A stretch of DNA of 64,000 nucleotides, taken from NCBI GenBank assembly GCA_013368325.1, contig JAACJK010000057.1, forward strand, positions 1,240,001 through 1,304,000, written 5' to 3'. Under the pieces are notes generated by a model. It was not told the DNA's origin and ran no database searches. It worked only from the letters and a program-made list of their open reading frames with translations. Made by a program: the position numbers and the translations under genes. Shown one piece after another: positions 34,201 to 45,362 of this stretch; within the stretch, counting starts at the first letter, position 1; every line of letters begins with the position of its first letter. This DNA is from Ephemerocybe angulata (Eukaryota > Basidiomycota > Agaricomycetes > Agaricales > Psathyrellaceae).

Positions 34201-34303
34201 CGCACTACCCAGCATGATTATATATCTTTCGATTTACTAACGGCATGGACAGTTGAGAGCGAAGAAGCGAAAAGAAAAGGCCACGAAGAAGCGCAAGCAC
34301 TAA
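31276..34303 (+). CDS. SPB1: SPB1-type 2'-O-ribose rRNA methyltransferase
   Basis: Nucleolar AdoMet-dependent methyltransferase that modifies the 25S rRNA A-loop during 60S assembly. Starts [20 protein letters not shown]; an intron precedes '[19 protein letters not shown]' (FtsJ/RrmJ start with catalytic Lys region). Motif I '[18 protein letters not shown]', '[10 protein letters not shown]' and '[11 protein letters not shown]' with the catalytic Asp, and '[20 protein letters not shown]' with the catalytic Lys complete the domain. The middle (32050-32640) is the SPB1-specific region. '[15 protein letters not shown]' begins an Asp/Glu-rich stretch with coiled coil (32860-33600), followed by the conserved SPB1_C domain, '[20 protein letters not shown]', and a basic tail. 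A final intron joins 'SRMKKE' to '[16 protein letters not shown]', stop 34301-34303. Confidence 0.93.
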
Positions 34304-34520
34304 GCGCCCTCTCTGGTTCCACTGACTTCTATCCTGCTTTGGACTTTTTCCTTTCTTCTAGAGTATGGGTTGTATGTGTAATTACGGTCATTATTATGCT
34401 AGCGCGGTATCATGAAAATGAGGCAAGAAATCCGGATTCACAGTCCACCTGTGAAGTCCTCCTCGAAGAGAGGAGCCGAATTCTTCGCAACACCAGTGCG
34501 GGTAAGCCAGTCGCAATTCC

Positions 34521-37147
34521 TCAAGAACCGATCCCATTGGATCCCCGTGAAGTCAGGGTCGCATGATATCTAGGAAAGGATATGGTAAGTAGCGTCTTCT
34601 CAAGTCCAGGGCGGCAACATACCCGGCAGGAAGTAGAAGGTGATCCAATGTTTTCCATGTCGACAGTGGTCTCAGTCACGAGTTCGAATGGCGAGGTAAT
34701 ATGGGTCGCGCTTTGCCTCCGGCCCATCCTTACATTGGTAGCCGAAGTTAGTACATACTGTTTGCCGTCAAGATAGACGCTCAAGGGCGGGTTGACACCG
34801 GTAGGCACTGCGACCTCATCTTCCCTTGCTTTCCAGGCGACCTGCGATCTATTTGCAACCAATATTAGATGGAAACCATAGGAAGACCAAGCGTATGCTA
34901 CTTACGCGTCTCGTAGTTTGCGAGCGTATTCCTGAAGGTCAACCGGATACTGCCCTAGTGGTAATGGTGCCACAGCAAACGCAGTGAAGCGCAAGTCTGA
35001 CTCCCTAGAAAGTTGCAGATATGAGCGTTTGATTTGATCCGAGGGAAGAAGATGACTGACCTTTCAGGTATGAGGACGTCGAGGCTACTCGTCACACCTG
35101 CTTCACACTGTACCACGAATTGTGCTGGGCTATCCTCAATGGATAGAGCAAGCCCATTAGGGGAACCTTCATCGGTAGGTTCATTGGCCCCAATCAAACA
35201 GCGAAGGATGGTTTTAGGCGATGGATGCTCTTCAAAGTCGGGGTGGGATGAAGGAGGTGTCACTTGTGAGTAGATGAGTCTCTGGAAGCTTTTGCTTGCG
35301 AGTGTCTGGAAGCCGAATGCCGATTTCGGGACACTATACGCAATCGGTTTCGTCAATTTCGCGCCTTCATAATGATCTCCCCGCTTACAATGGATGGAAA
35401 GAGTGTTCGTGTTTTGCTTCCCGCAGCCAATCAATGGCTCGCTGGATAGTCAGTTCACCTTCGATGGGTGACACAGTGGTAAATGGTACCGAGTCTACGG
35501 GCTTCAGTAGGACATGACCAGGGCTAGAACATAAGTCAGTCAATTTGCATTCACCAGCTCCCGACAAAACGACTGACGATGCCTCGATAATCAACTTTGT
35601 CCCCGATGATTCTTTGAGCTGATGCAACCACTCATGGAAATCGAATTTCGTCCTGACGATCAAGAGCTTAGAGGAAGGTGTTAGGCACAGGAATAGCGCA
35701 ACGTACGAGTCCAGGTCGTGCAGGGACGCCAAAGATTCCCCAACACCGACTGGTGTGGTTTCATCCATACTACCCACAGGGTTGTTAACGCGCTCTAGCC
35801 TGTAGGTGGGGTAATTTCCCTTCGAATCTGCGTGCGTAGGCGCTGGTGCACAGGGAAGCAGGGAGAAGAGAGGTTCTTCAACGCTAGAAGCCTCTCCACC
35901 AGTATGATAGTACAACGAAGGTTGGGGTGCCGTTGTATCCTGCGAATAAGTTTGCTTCAACACACTTCAGGGAGATGCGAGGACGACCAACGTTATATGC
36001 GGTGGCAAGAAGTGACCTTTGTGTTCTCCCCAATGCGACAGGCTGAGATTTTAGATAGGAGATTGACACCTAGGGTGAACCACGAGTTAGGTTTCTCTCT
36101 GCGATTGTATGTGATGACGAAACGAACCTCAGAAGGGGAGACGCTTTCGATGTAGGTCCCGCAGGAACGGGATATGGCTTGCAACTGCGGACTTGAGAGG
36201 GTTGCGTTGATAGGAATTTTGAACGTGGACGACATAACGTCCTACCCACGATATTAGAAAAAAATAGATCCAGGATATAAGTATAACCAACCCGTTGAAT
36301 GGCACTGAGATGGGCGTCTATATCTTCCACAAGTGGTCGTGGACCACGCGCGTTGAATAGGAGAGGTTCCCTCTGAAGCTTGACTCTGACCTCTCTACTG
36401 TTAATCCATTGGGATACTTGATTATTGTCTATATGATATTCAGTAAGACATATATATAAGGAAGGAGAACAGAATAACGGACGGTGCATCATGATCAAGA
36501 AGGTTTCGCTAGGCTTCAACGGAAAGACTAAGCAGCATTCAGTATGGGCACAGGTCGAAGGGATTAGTGGACGCACCTTTTTCAATCTTTTCCACCTGAC
36601 CGTCTGGCCGAACCCAACCCCACGTCTCCAGAATCAAGGAAGCGCAGTGCCGCTTGGTTCGTTTGGACAACGACTGCTGGATTCCGTACAGTTTAAGGAT
36701 ATCATGGAGTTGGTCGCCATTAAAGGCCTTCTCCAAGGCTTGCAGCCTCCTCTTAAATTGCTGAGGATAGTCTGGACTTGAGGGGTCCGGGGTCAATTCG
36801 ATATTCCGATATTTCTCGACATCGTCAACCGTAATGGTTTGCCCTGGTCGCTCGGTTTCATTGAGGTCTTTGATGAGTCTGTTCTCTTGAAGAACGCTTT
36901 TCACCACAGGTTTCGACGCTTTCTTCTTTGTAGCCTTTTCTGCTGGCTCCTTCTTTGCCGGTTTGTCTGCTGGCGTCTTCCGCTTTCTCGGTTTCTTTTC
37001 TCCTTCAGACAGTGGTTTATCAGGCGTTATAGAGGGCAAGTTGTCGTAGTAAGGCCGTGAAGAGTGTAGTGGCCGCCTAGACAAGATTCGAGCGGCCGAC
37101 GCGACCAGTCGACCTTCCTGAAAAGTTGTGGCAAGTGTTCTGAGCAT
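34521..37147 (-). CDS. SLS1: SLS1-like mitochondrial inner-membrane-associated translation/RNA regulator
   Basis: Homologue of yeast Sls1, which couples mitochondrial transcription to translation at the inner membrane. Starts MLRTLATTFQEGRLVASAAR, with a mitochondrial-type presequence ('RILSRRPLHSSRPYYD'), a Lys/Pro-rich linker, then a DNA/RNA-binding-like segment ('LHDILKLYGIQQSLSKRTKR'). Short exons from 36600 down give 'FPLKPSETFLIMMHR', 'NNQVSQWINSREVRVKLQRE', 'PLLFNARGPRPLVEDIDAHL', 'FKIPINATLSSPQLQAISRS', 'GTYIESVSPSEVRFVITYNR' and 'YNVGRPRISLKC', a run of KH-like units typical of the SLS1 family. The C-terminal half is a poorly conserved domain ('YRLERVNNPVG', 'FDFHEWLHQLKE', 'AYSVPKSAFGFQTLASKSFQ'). 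At least eight exons; the exact 3' exons are uncertain. Confidence 0.82.
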
Positions 37148-37706
37148 ACAGCTGTCGAGGCGGACAAGGGACGGAAGTTTGATGACGAGCTCCCAATGTC
37201 ACCGGCGATCACACATTGCCTTCAGTTAAATTGCCGAAGGTACGCTTGGCAGGACCGTTACGGTTGAGCTTCAAGTTTGCACTCGCTTTGCAGTTACTAT
37301 GATATCTCCCAATGAGCTGCAGGGTGACCCGACGAGGCGATAGGGGGCAGGGAAGACCGGCACAAATGTGTGATGAATCTACCTCGCAGTGTTAAAATAA
37401 CCCTTTAGAAATTGTCGTTTCAGCCGCAAAGTGCTTTCAGTGTTCACCACGAGCTTGGGGAGAACTTTGGAACCGTTGCTGAGGGATGACTTGGAGTTCC
37501 TGACATTTATCTCCGAGAACGTGGATCCCTCCCTCAAGCTCCCAGCTTCCGGCTGGCTACAAGGAGAAACAGGGGTTTGCTTTCCAAATAAGAACAGATC
37601 ACAACAAGAACAAAGCTAGCGGCAAAATCTCCGCCGCGGGCGGTTGCTGCTCATACCATTAGAGAAAAAATCGCAAAGCCGATCCTTGTTAATACCTCTC
37701 TCTAAA
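37148..37706. promoter_or_regulatory. Divergent promoter region between SLS1 and eIF3b
   Basis: 560 bp between oppositely oriented start codons. A short plus-strand open frame (37431-37619) shows no conserved features and is probably 5' UTR. No named site recognised. Confidence 0.45.
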
Positions 37707-40286
37707 ATGTCAGGACATTCAGTCCAAAACGTGGACGACATCGATTTCTCCGATATTGAAGCCAAGTGCGTATAGGTTCCACAAGTCCTCTGCAACAGCG
37801 TTCAACCCCATCTTTAGATATCAAGTTCAATTCGACGATGGATTGGAGAACATCATCGTCGTCGACGGTGTCCCCGTTATCGACCCTTCGAAAGCCGACA
37901 GGCTGTTAACCAAGATCGCCAAAGAATTCACGAAAAAGGGCATCTCAGTCAAGGTCGATGACATCTTCATTCCTTGGGATGAGAAGACCGGAAAGAGCAA
38001 GGGGTATGTCTCCAGGTGTGCCTTGGCTCTGCATTTCTCTGACAACGAGGTAGATACGTCTTTGTCGAATTCCGCAACGTCGACGATGCTATTCTCGCCG
38101 TCGCTGCTATGGACAAGCATCCTTTCGATGCGAAGCACACTTTCAAGGTCAACCATTTCACTGATGTCGAAAAATTCGCCGAACTCGACGAGACCTATGA
38201 AGAGCCTGAGACCGAGGAGTACCTCCCGAAGGTATGTTACCGCTCTACACTTCCCTAATTGAAATTCACCCCAGATTAGGAGCACTTGCGCGCTTGGCTC
38301 GCAGACCCGCAAGGCCGTGATCAGTACGTGACATACCGAGGGGATGAGGTCAACATCTTCTGGCACGGAAAACCTTCGCAGAGCGAACTGGCCTACAAGC
38401 CTGTACGTCATTGACCATCTCGACAATTGTCATACTCACTGGTTATCAGGAATGGAAAGACTTCCTCTACGTTGCCTGGTCTCCCCTTGGAACATTTATC
38501 GCCACCCTTCACCGCCAAGGTGTCCGATTGTGGGGCGGTCCTTCGTGGAAGCCTGTGCAGCGATTTGCCCATCCCATGGTCAAGCTCATCGACTTCTCCC
38601 CTTGCGAAAACTACCTCGTTACGTGGTCCAACGAGCCTATTGTCGTCCCTGAAGGTGCGATCCAGGGCCCCCAATACTTCTCCCCTGATGATGAAGGCAA
38701 CAACATCGCTGTCTGGGATATCAAGTCTGGCGACCTCCTCCGAACCTTCTCTACCTACACCGAGACGGAACCTGGTACCCCCAAGAAGCAGATGCCCTGG
38801 CCAGCACTGAAGTGGAGCCCCGATGACCAGTTCGTTGGCCGTTTGACCTCCGGAGAGATGATCAGTGTCTACGAGGCACCGAGCATGGTTTTGAACGGAA
38901 AGAAGAGCTTGAAGATTGAAGGTGTCGTTGACTTTGAGTGGTGCCCTCAGGGCGAGAAGGACCGCGAGGATGCCGAGAAGGAGAAGTCTGGCAAGTCGAC
39001 AAAGAAGGCCCGCGAAAATATCCTCGCCTATTGGACCCCTGAGTTTGCCAATCAGCCCGCTCGTGTCACTCTCCTCGCTTTCCCCAGCCGTACCATCCTC
39101 AGGCAGAAGAATCTTTTCAACGTCACGGAGGTACGAATGTCCGTCCTTTATGTATATCTACCCAGCTAACTGGATTCTCTCAGTGCAAACTTCACTGGCA
39201 AAACCAAGGAGACTTCCTCTGTGTCAAGGTCGACCGTCATACCAAGACCAAAAAGTCCATTTTCTGCAACCTGGAAATCTTCCGATTGCGCGAGAAGGAT
39301 TACCCTGTCGAAGTTGTCGAATTAAAGGGTAGGAACCATCCCAATATCTCGGGGTTCAACGCTCATAGCACTCTGTAGACACCGTCCTCGACTTCTCCTG
39401 GGAGCCCAAGGGCGAACGCTTCGCCATTGTGTCCAGCTCCGACCCTAACCTCGGAAACCCTGGCCCTGGTATCACCATCAAGACCGAGGTCAGTTTCTAC
39501 CAACTCGACCGTGCTAAGAACGATTTCCGCCTCCTCCGTAAGTGCGCACAAGTTTTTGACCTCCTTCAGTTCTCATTTTGGGACAGGCCACCTCCCCAAC
39601 CGTACCAGCAATGCCATCCGTTGGTCACCGAGAGGCCGACATGTCGTCCTTGCGACTGTCGGTTCATCAAGCAAGTCCGAACTCGAGTTCTGGGACTTGG
39701 ACCTGCACACGGACGAGCGCAGCGACAAGTCCACCATCGAATGGGGCAGCGGCCTTGCAAGCATTGGAGCCGCCGACCATTACGGTGTTACTGACGTTGA
39801 GTGGGACCCCAGTGGCCGTTACCTTGCCACCAGCGCTAGCGCTTGGACACACACTGTGAGTTTTGACTTCTAACATTATTGTTGATGCCTTCCCTAACAC
39901 TCTTCCAGCTTGAGAACGGCTTCGCCATCTGGGATTTCCGTGGCCAGGAGTTGGTCAAGCTCCTTCAAGACCGATTCAAGCAGTTCATCTGGCGCCCTCG
40001 CCCTCCTACCCTGTTGACCAAGGAGAAGCAGAAGCAGATCCGTCGCAACCTGAAGGAGTACAGCAGGGCATTCGATGAAGAGGATGCAGCTGAGGAGAGT
40101 AATGTCAGTGCTGAACTCATTGCCCTTCGTAAGCGCCTCGTCGACGAGTGGAACGCTTGGCGACTTCTTCGCAAGAAGGAGATCGGTGAGAAGGATGAGT
40201 CTAAGAAGGAGGGTGAGGAGGAAAAGGAGGAGATTGAGGTCTGGATCGACGAGGTCATTGAGCAGAGTGAGGAGGTCGTTGAGTAG
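37707..40286 (+). CDS. PRT1: Eukaryotic translation initiation factor 3 subunit B (Prt1)
   Basis: Scaffold subunit of eIF3, which brings the 43S complex to mRNA. Start [20 protein letters not shown] at 37707, followed by a short intron and the RRM: '[20 protein letters not shown]', '[20 protein letters not shown]', '[14 protein letters not shown]', '[14 protein letters not shown]' and '[18 protein letters not shown]'. The WD40-like beta-propeller then runs from '[20 protein letters not shown]' and '[18 protein letters not shown]' through '[13 protein letters not shown]' neighbours to '[20 protein letters not shown]' and '[19 protein letters not shown]'. The C-terminus is a charged helix ([13 protein letters not shown]) that in yeast binds eIF3i/g. 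About eight exons. Stop TAG 40284-40286. Confidence 0.95.
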
Positions 40287-40684
40287 CTGAATTGTTCCCT
40301 GTTGTACATTGTCCCATTCGCATTATGTTTCTCTATCCCATTTTTCACTGCGCTCGAGCAAGTCGGGATGGCCTAGATCATCTACTAGATCGCAGAAGAC
40401 GTAACTGTGTGACCAGGTGATGACAAAGGAAACAAGAGATCTTCCCACGGCCTTGGCGGGGCTGCGGTGCCGAAGAAACCCGAGTGCCAGTTATCAGATA
40501 AGACAAGATTCTCGTTCGACATCGACCCCACAATCGCGCCCCTCAGCATCTCTCTCACTGGCTCTGCTGCAAATAAGCTGTTCACGAGGCTTCCTCCTCT
40601 CTTCGCGCTGTATCCCCTGCCTGCGGTCTGTTTTCGTCGGACTGTCTTACACTGTTGCGTATCTGAGGGGTTCTATCCTCTGGA
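40287..40684. other. HapX upstream region
   Basis: 400 bp between the eIF3b stop and the HapX start. It contains the inverted GATA motif annotated separately and a short open frame with no family features. Otherwise nothing recognised. Confidence 0.45.
40491..40501 (+). promoter_or_regulatory. Inverted GATA site, exact ATCWGATAA consensus, upstream of HapX
   Basis: The 11-mer TTATCAGATAA contains ATCAGATAA, an exact match to the ATCWGATAA element bound by iron-repressor GATA factors of the SreA/Sre1/Urbs1 type. The same bases read as a second overlapping GATAA on the other strand. It lies about 185 bp upstream of the HapX start codon. In ascomycetes hapX is repressed by SreA under iron sufficiency; use of this site here is inferred. 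Confidence 0.6.
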
Positions 40685-42411
40685 ATGTCCAGCACAAAGC
40701 TTTGGGCGACCGGTGAATATCCAATCCCTGGTTTACTAAAGCAGCACAGCTTATACAGATGATATAGCTTCCAAGGAGTGGGTTATCCCTTCTAAACCCA
40801 AGCCTGGAAGGAAGCCCAAGAAAGACGTTGTCGTGGAGGACGCCGCCGAGGTGTGTCCACCTGCTCTTCCCATTCAGCACATATTAATGGCCACCCAATC
40901 AAGGATGATGCCAAAGGCCGTCGGATACAAAATAGGTCGGTATCCGTCCCGTCGTCGCAGAATAAGCTTCTAATTAATCTTTTAGAGCTGCGCAGCGCGC
41001 GTTCCGGGAACGCAAACAGTCCCAACTGGCGGAGCTCCAGGCTCGCATCCTCTCCTATGAGCAAGGAGAGATAGAGCGCAACGTCGCCTTACAAAAGATT
41101 GCGAAGCGGTTGAAGGAGGAGAACGACAAACTCGTTCAAGAGAATGCAGCCTTGAAGGAGAAGGTTGCTAAGCTCGAACTAGAGCAGCAACAGAGGGAGA
41201 AATCCCTCGCCGGTTCCGATGCCAATGAGAAGAAGCGGTGGCGGGACGATTCACCTCCGAGTCGTACAGCCCGGAAGAGATCCCGCACGTCGGCAACGCC
41301 CCCTACTACCGTCGACACGGCGTCACAGTCGTCTTCATCCCCTGCCTCAACTATGGTCTCTACCCCGGAGGCGACAGGGGTGGATTCGCCTCATATTTCA
41401 CCGCCGGTCTATGATCTATCATCTGACATGGAACAGAGTGGCTTTAACGATATGCTGGACTTTGCCTCCAGCATGAAGGTTGTCAACATCGACCCCACGT
41501 CCTTCCCTCAATTCAACTGCGGCTTTTGCTCTGACGATACCCCCTGTGTTTGCCGGGACCTCGCTCTCAACCAGCTTAACGAAAGCTTGGTTGGGTTCAA
41601 GGACACGGGGTATGACCACCCATCTCCTTTGTCTGTCGAATTCCCGACGCAGCAAGCTCCGCCGAACCCTGCGCCATCTTCCATCCTTGAAAATCTACCT
41701 GCTTATCAACCGCCTGTTCCCCTCCGCCGCAAGGGTAAATCATCCTCCAAGTCGATATTCCCCCTCATTCCCTTGACCGAATCGCGAGTTGCAAGCACCT
41801 CCGCCGCAGCGACATGCTCAGGCGATCCTTCGAACTGTGCAGCTTGCAGTGACGACGACTTTGGCAAGGCCTTCTGCTCAGCTATCGAAGAGACCGTGAA
41901 CAACCGGGCGGCATGTGACGGCTGTCCGACGCCCAGCCTCGACGGCCCAACCGAGTATGCGAGGACCGGGCTTTCCACGAACAGCGGGTGCTGCGGGAGC
42001 CTCATGGGGTGTGGTGGATGCCCATCGACGTCCATATCTGCGGCGACAGTGATAGAATACGAGCAAGAGGAACCCCAGAATTACATCCCGACTAACGATG
42101 CCTGGCGAAGGATCAAGGAGCATCCCAACGCCCAGTTCGCCGACCTCTCCTTGCTCGCCGAAGTCGTGGCTAGCCGATCCAAGTGCACTGGGCCGAGGAT
42201 CGTCATCACCCCGCCTCCGGACCACTTTAACAACAACCGCCAGCAGGACCAGGTCCTTCCAAGTTTCGGCAATCCCGTCAGAGTGAAGCAGGAGGTGCCC
42301 CGCTTGGTACCCCAGGAGATTCTTTTGGAATGTGGGCGAAGACGAGTGCGCGAAGTCCATTCCGACGCCGTTCGGGATGCCTTACGGATGCTTGACGCCA
42401 AATTTACTTAA
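40685..42411 (+). CDS. HAPX: HapX-type iron-responsive bZIP regulator
   Basis: Transcription factor that partners the CCAAT-binding complex and senses iron through Cys-rich motifs. The start at 40685 (MSSTKLWATAYTDD) is chosen because a short intron ending at the ...gcacag acceptor (about 40749) gives the only continuous frame into 'IASKEWVIPSKPKPGRKPKK', the Hap4-like CCAAT-complex binding domain. The bZIP basic region is restored by two introns: 'DDAKGRRIQNR' + 'AAQRAFRERKQSQLAELQAR', followed by a leucine-zipper/coiled coil ('RLKEENDKLVQENAALKEKV'). The canonical HapX Cys-rich motif CGFCSDDTPCVC lies near 41518-41553. Further Cys clusters are 'CSGDPSNCAACSDDDFGKAF', 'CDGCPTP' and 'CCGSLMGCGGCP'. 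Stop TAA 42409-42411. Confidence 0.9.
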
Positions 42412-42510
42412 CTTTCGTGTTGTTGCCTACTTTCCTTTACATTCATACCTCTTCGCCGAGAAAATCCCATCATACATATGCATAGTCCCAAGTCTATTTC
42501 CATTACAAGT

Positions 42511-45036
42511 TCAGAGTATAGCGATTGTTCTCTGTACTGTAGTACACGATGAATCTGATAATTCTGGAGTATATGTGTTTGGGGTTTGATGCTTGACAAT
42601 TTCGACCCAGGGTTCAGGCTGAGGGGCGGTTGGTATGGACTCCCTCCATTCATCGTACATCCCCTTCAGGTTCTCGTCCAGTTGACGACTGGCTTCCTGG
42701 GACAATTTGAGGTGTTGGCGATCTCGCCGCTGCAACGATCGAAGGTACTGGGAGAGTTGGAGTGTGTCAAGGGATTCGACATCCTCCGGCAAAGGGTATC
42801 CAGTGTACTTCCAAACTTCGAGCATCACTTCTCGAGCCCTGCTGGTCGATCCCCTGGCGTAATAAGCGCCCGCAAGGGCGTCAATGGCACCTATTTCGGG
42901 TTCAATCCCTTGGTCCACCATCTTCTGGAAGGCCAAATAGGCGCCTCTGGGATCGCGGGCTCGAGCATGCGCCCTGATTAAAATAGTGTACAGGGCGCTG
43001 TTCGGAGTAACACCCGACTTCCAGCCGGCCAGCAGGACTCGCCAGGCCGAATCCGGGTCACCGACCAACGCGTATCCTTCGAGAATGGCAGCATAATGCC
43101 GCGCGTCCGGCGTGAAGCCCACATTGAGCATCATGTCCCAGATTTCGGACGCCGCGTCCATATCGAGGTTGAATACTGCTTCATGTCGAAGTCGTAGGGC
43201 GATAGTTGAGGGGTCTGGTTTGATGCTGCGTTTCCGGATGTCGTCGAGGAAGGGCTCCATGAGTGCGCGATACCCACGAAATATAGGCGGTGTAAGCCCA
43301 GCGAGGAGGTCGAATTCGGATGATACCGTCATCATCCTCTCTTCGGGCACAGGTGGTTTGGAATGCCTGTCGCTGAATTTCAAGGAATTCCAACCTCGCC
43401 CGTACTGTTGGAACTTGACCTGCTTCTGGATCGCCTGAATGATGAACCCTATGGATCGCAGGGTCGGCCGTAAATGGGGTCCGGTAAGCTCATGCAAGGC
43501 ACGAATCATTGTTCGAGGACGCGCTCCCTCCTGGTGAAGTAAATGGCTAAGCAACAGGTCCAAAGTTTTTTCGTTGGGCTGAACTTTGTTCGACCTCATG
43601 ACGGCGAAGACCTTGTTGGCAGCTGCAAGGCCCTTGTCTTCCAATATGTTGCGAAAAAGGGCGTTGAACAGGGCTGCTGAGGGTTTCAAGCCAGGAACGT
43701 GCACTTCAAAGCGTTGACCCGAGAAACTCCCAGGGTAAAGTTCCTCGAACACTTGCATGGGTGTGGTTGCAGGATCGCTGACCCCGGCGGCAAGCTGGAT
43801 AGCGAGCTCAGGGCGACCATATTGGAAGGAAGCTTCAACCAGGGCGGCGATGACGCGTTCGGATGGGGGTATACCCAGGGAGATCATGCATTGCAACAGT
43901 TGCAATGCGCCGCTGAGGTCGCGGTGCTGCAGGGCGCAGTGGTGCATGAAGATGGCGAAAGTCGAGGCATTGGGTATGGGCGGTTGAGGGAGCGACTGAA
44001 GCCCTGTCGGCTGATCATCCATTTCTTGACCGCCGCCGCTTCCATGCAGAACCGAGCTGAATATTTCGACACTTTTTGGTTCGAAGAGGGACAATAGCCG
44101 AAGAACGCGGTGGGTAGCGCCTTGCTTCAAGTGGGCTAGCATGAGGCTGTTCAGGATACCGACTTGCGTTCTTTCTGGAAGAGTGGAAATCCCTGAAAGG
44201 GCCATTTCCTCCACGCGGTCGTCTGCTCCGATGTGGTGGTACGTTCGAGCGACAAGTGCATCCAAGGACGCGTCCCGGGAATGGCCATATCGTTCCATCG
44301 CTTCCAAGGTATGCTGGGCTCGAGCTAGGTCGCGGTTGCGGAGGGCTCCTGTAATCGTGAGGCGAAACGTTAGGAGGTTGGGTTCGATGTCGGCGGCGGC
44401 AAAGTCGTCGAGTATTGTTTCCAGCCAACTGTAGTCTTCCATCTCCATGGACGAACGAGCATGCAAGTTTAGCATATTCTGGGAGGGTCCCTGCCCAATG
44501 AGGCCCTCTCGAGCAACCTGCTGAAGCAGAGCCCAGCGATTCTCTTTCAAGAGGAATAAACAGATGGATTCGAAGTGGTAGGGGCGCAAAGTGCCTCCCA
44601 TTATGGAGCCGAACCTTATGATGTCGGGGATGTACTCGTCCATAGCATCTTTCCGGCCAACCAGTTCGAGAATGAAGGTGTGAAGTTGTTCTCCGTGGAA
44701 AAATCTCGTATGAAGAAAGCGGAGGGATTGGATGGCGCGGACTGCTGTCGCGGTGTCGCCGTCCTCCCGCCAGGACTTCAGGATGGATTGTAGCTGCTTG
44801 AGTCTTTCGCTTTCTATCTCGAGGTATTTGGGGCGCTTCCAAGTGGAAACACAGCGCGTGCCGGTCGTCGAAAGTGCATGGGAGGGTGCATGGGCGTTGG
44901 CGGGGGAGAGTATTCCTGTACGACGAGGTTGGAGAAAAGTGTAGACAGCAGTGCTGCATAGCGGGGAGAGTTGCAGTAGCTTTAGACTTGGCCGGCGAGG
45001 AAGAAGAATCGTCCGGAGCATGGACAGCCCGGACAA
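42511..45036 (-). CDS. Pentatricopeptide-repeat protein, probably mitochondrial
   Basis: Single-exon ORF of 841 codons. The first 70 residues (MSGLSMLRTILLPRRPSLKL...) are Arg/Leu/Ser-rich with little acid, as a mitochondrial targeting sequence. From about residue 200 on, helix-turn-helix PPR-like units follow, for example 'EPNLLTFRLTITGALRNRDL', 'GVTPNSALYTILIRAHARAR' and 'GIEPEIGAIDALAGAYYARG', with 'TPDARHYAAILEGYALVGDP' the clearest. PPR proteins bind organellar RNA for stability, processing or translation; the target is unknown. The C-terminal extension ends 'SDSSCTTVQRTIAIL'. It converges on HapX with only 99 bp between stops, so the 3' UTRs probably overlap. Confidence 0.85.
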   Translation of the reverse strand: MSGLSMLRTILLPRRPSLKLLQLSPLCSTAVYTFLQPRRTGILSPANAHAPSHALSTTGTRCVSTWKRPKYLEIESERLKQLQSILKSWREDGDTATAVRAIQSLRFLHTRFFHGEQLHTFILELVGRKDAMDEYIPDIIRFGSIMGGTLRPYHFESICLFLLKENRWALLQQVAREGLIGQGPSQNMLNLHARSSMEMEDYSWLETILDDFAAADIEPNLLTFRLTITGALRNRDLARAQHTLEAMERYGHSRDASLDALVARTYHHIGADDRVEEMALSGISTLPERTQVGILNSLMLAHLKQGATHRVLRLLSLFEPKSVEIFSSVLHGSGGGQEMDDQPTGLQSLPQPPIPNASTFAIFMHHCALQHRDLSGALQLLQCMISLGIPPSERVIAALVEASFQYGRPELAIQLAAGVSDPATTPMQVFEELYPGSFSGQRFEVHVPGLKPSAALFNALFRNILEDKGLAAANKVFAVMRSNKVQPNEKTLDLLLSHLLHQEGARPRTMIRALHELTGPHLRPTLRSIGFIIQAIQKQVKFQQYGRGWNSLKFSDRHSKPPVPEERMMTVSSEFDLLAGLTPPIFRGYRALMEPFLDDIRKRSIKPDPSTIALRLRHEAVFNLDMDAASEIWDMMLNVGFTPDARHYAAILEGYALVGDPDSAWRVLLAGWKSGVTPNSALYTILIRAHARARDPRGAYLAFQKMVDQGIEPEIGAIDALAGAYYARGSTSRAREVMLEVWKYTGYPLPEDVESLDTLQLSQYLRSLQRRDRQHLKLSQEASRQLDENLKGMYDEWRESIPTAPQPEPWVEIVKHQTPNTYTPELSDSSCTTVQRTIAIL

Positions 45037-45362
45037 CGTCCAAATGCCTGTTGCGTATCGCTGGAAACCGTCGGTGAGGTTAGGAAGGACACTGGCGCTG
45101 TGTATATGGGCTAATACCTTTCTGCGGACAACTGAGGTCGAGTATCAGGGTGTTTCTGGCATAAGAGCGCAGGTCGCCCAGGAGAGCGCTAAACGTCGTT
45201 CACGCCAAAGCCAAGGGCCGAAGCCTTGTCACGCCCATTTTCCATTTTCCTCCGCCCCCGACACCCCGGTCACGTGCACGCGCGTCTAGCCTTGAACTGG
45301 ATCACACTGGACTTCAAGCTCAAGTTCAATGGCGCTAAGAGGAACTCTTCATATACATACTA
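45037..45362. other. Region between PPR start and XRCC2-like stop
   Basis: About 325 bp between two minus-strand genes, presumably the PPR promoter plus the XRCC2-like 3' UTR. A GC-rich block with 'cacgtgcacgcgcg' lies at about 45271-45285. No gene seen. Confidence 0.4.

Noticed and set aside
44015..45043. 342-codon minus-strand frame overlapping the PPR gene
   Set aside because: Runs in another frame of the same strand as the PPR ORF, with Pro/Arg/His-rich low-information sequence; shadow of the real gene.
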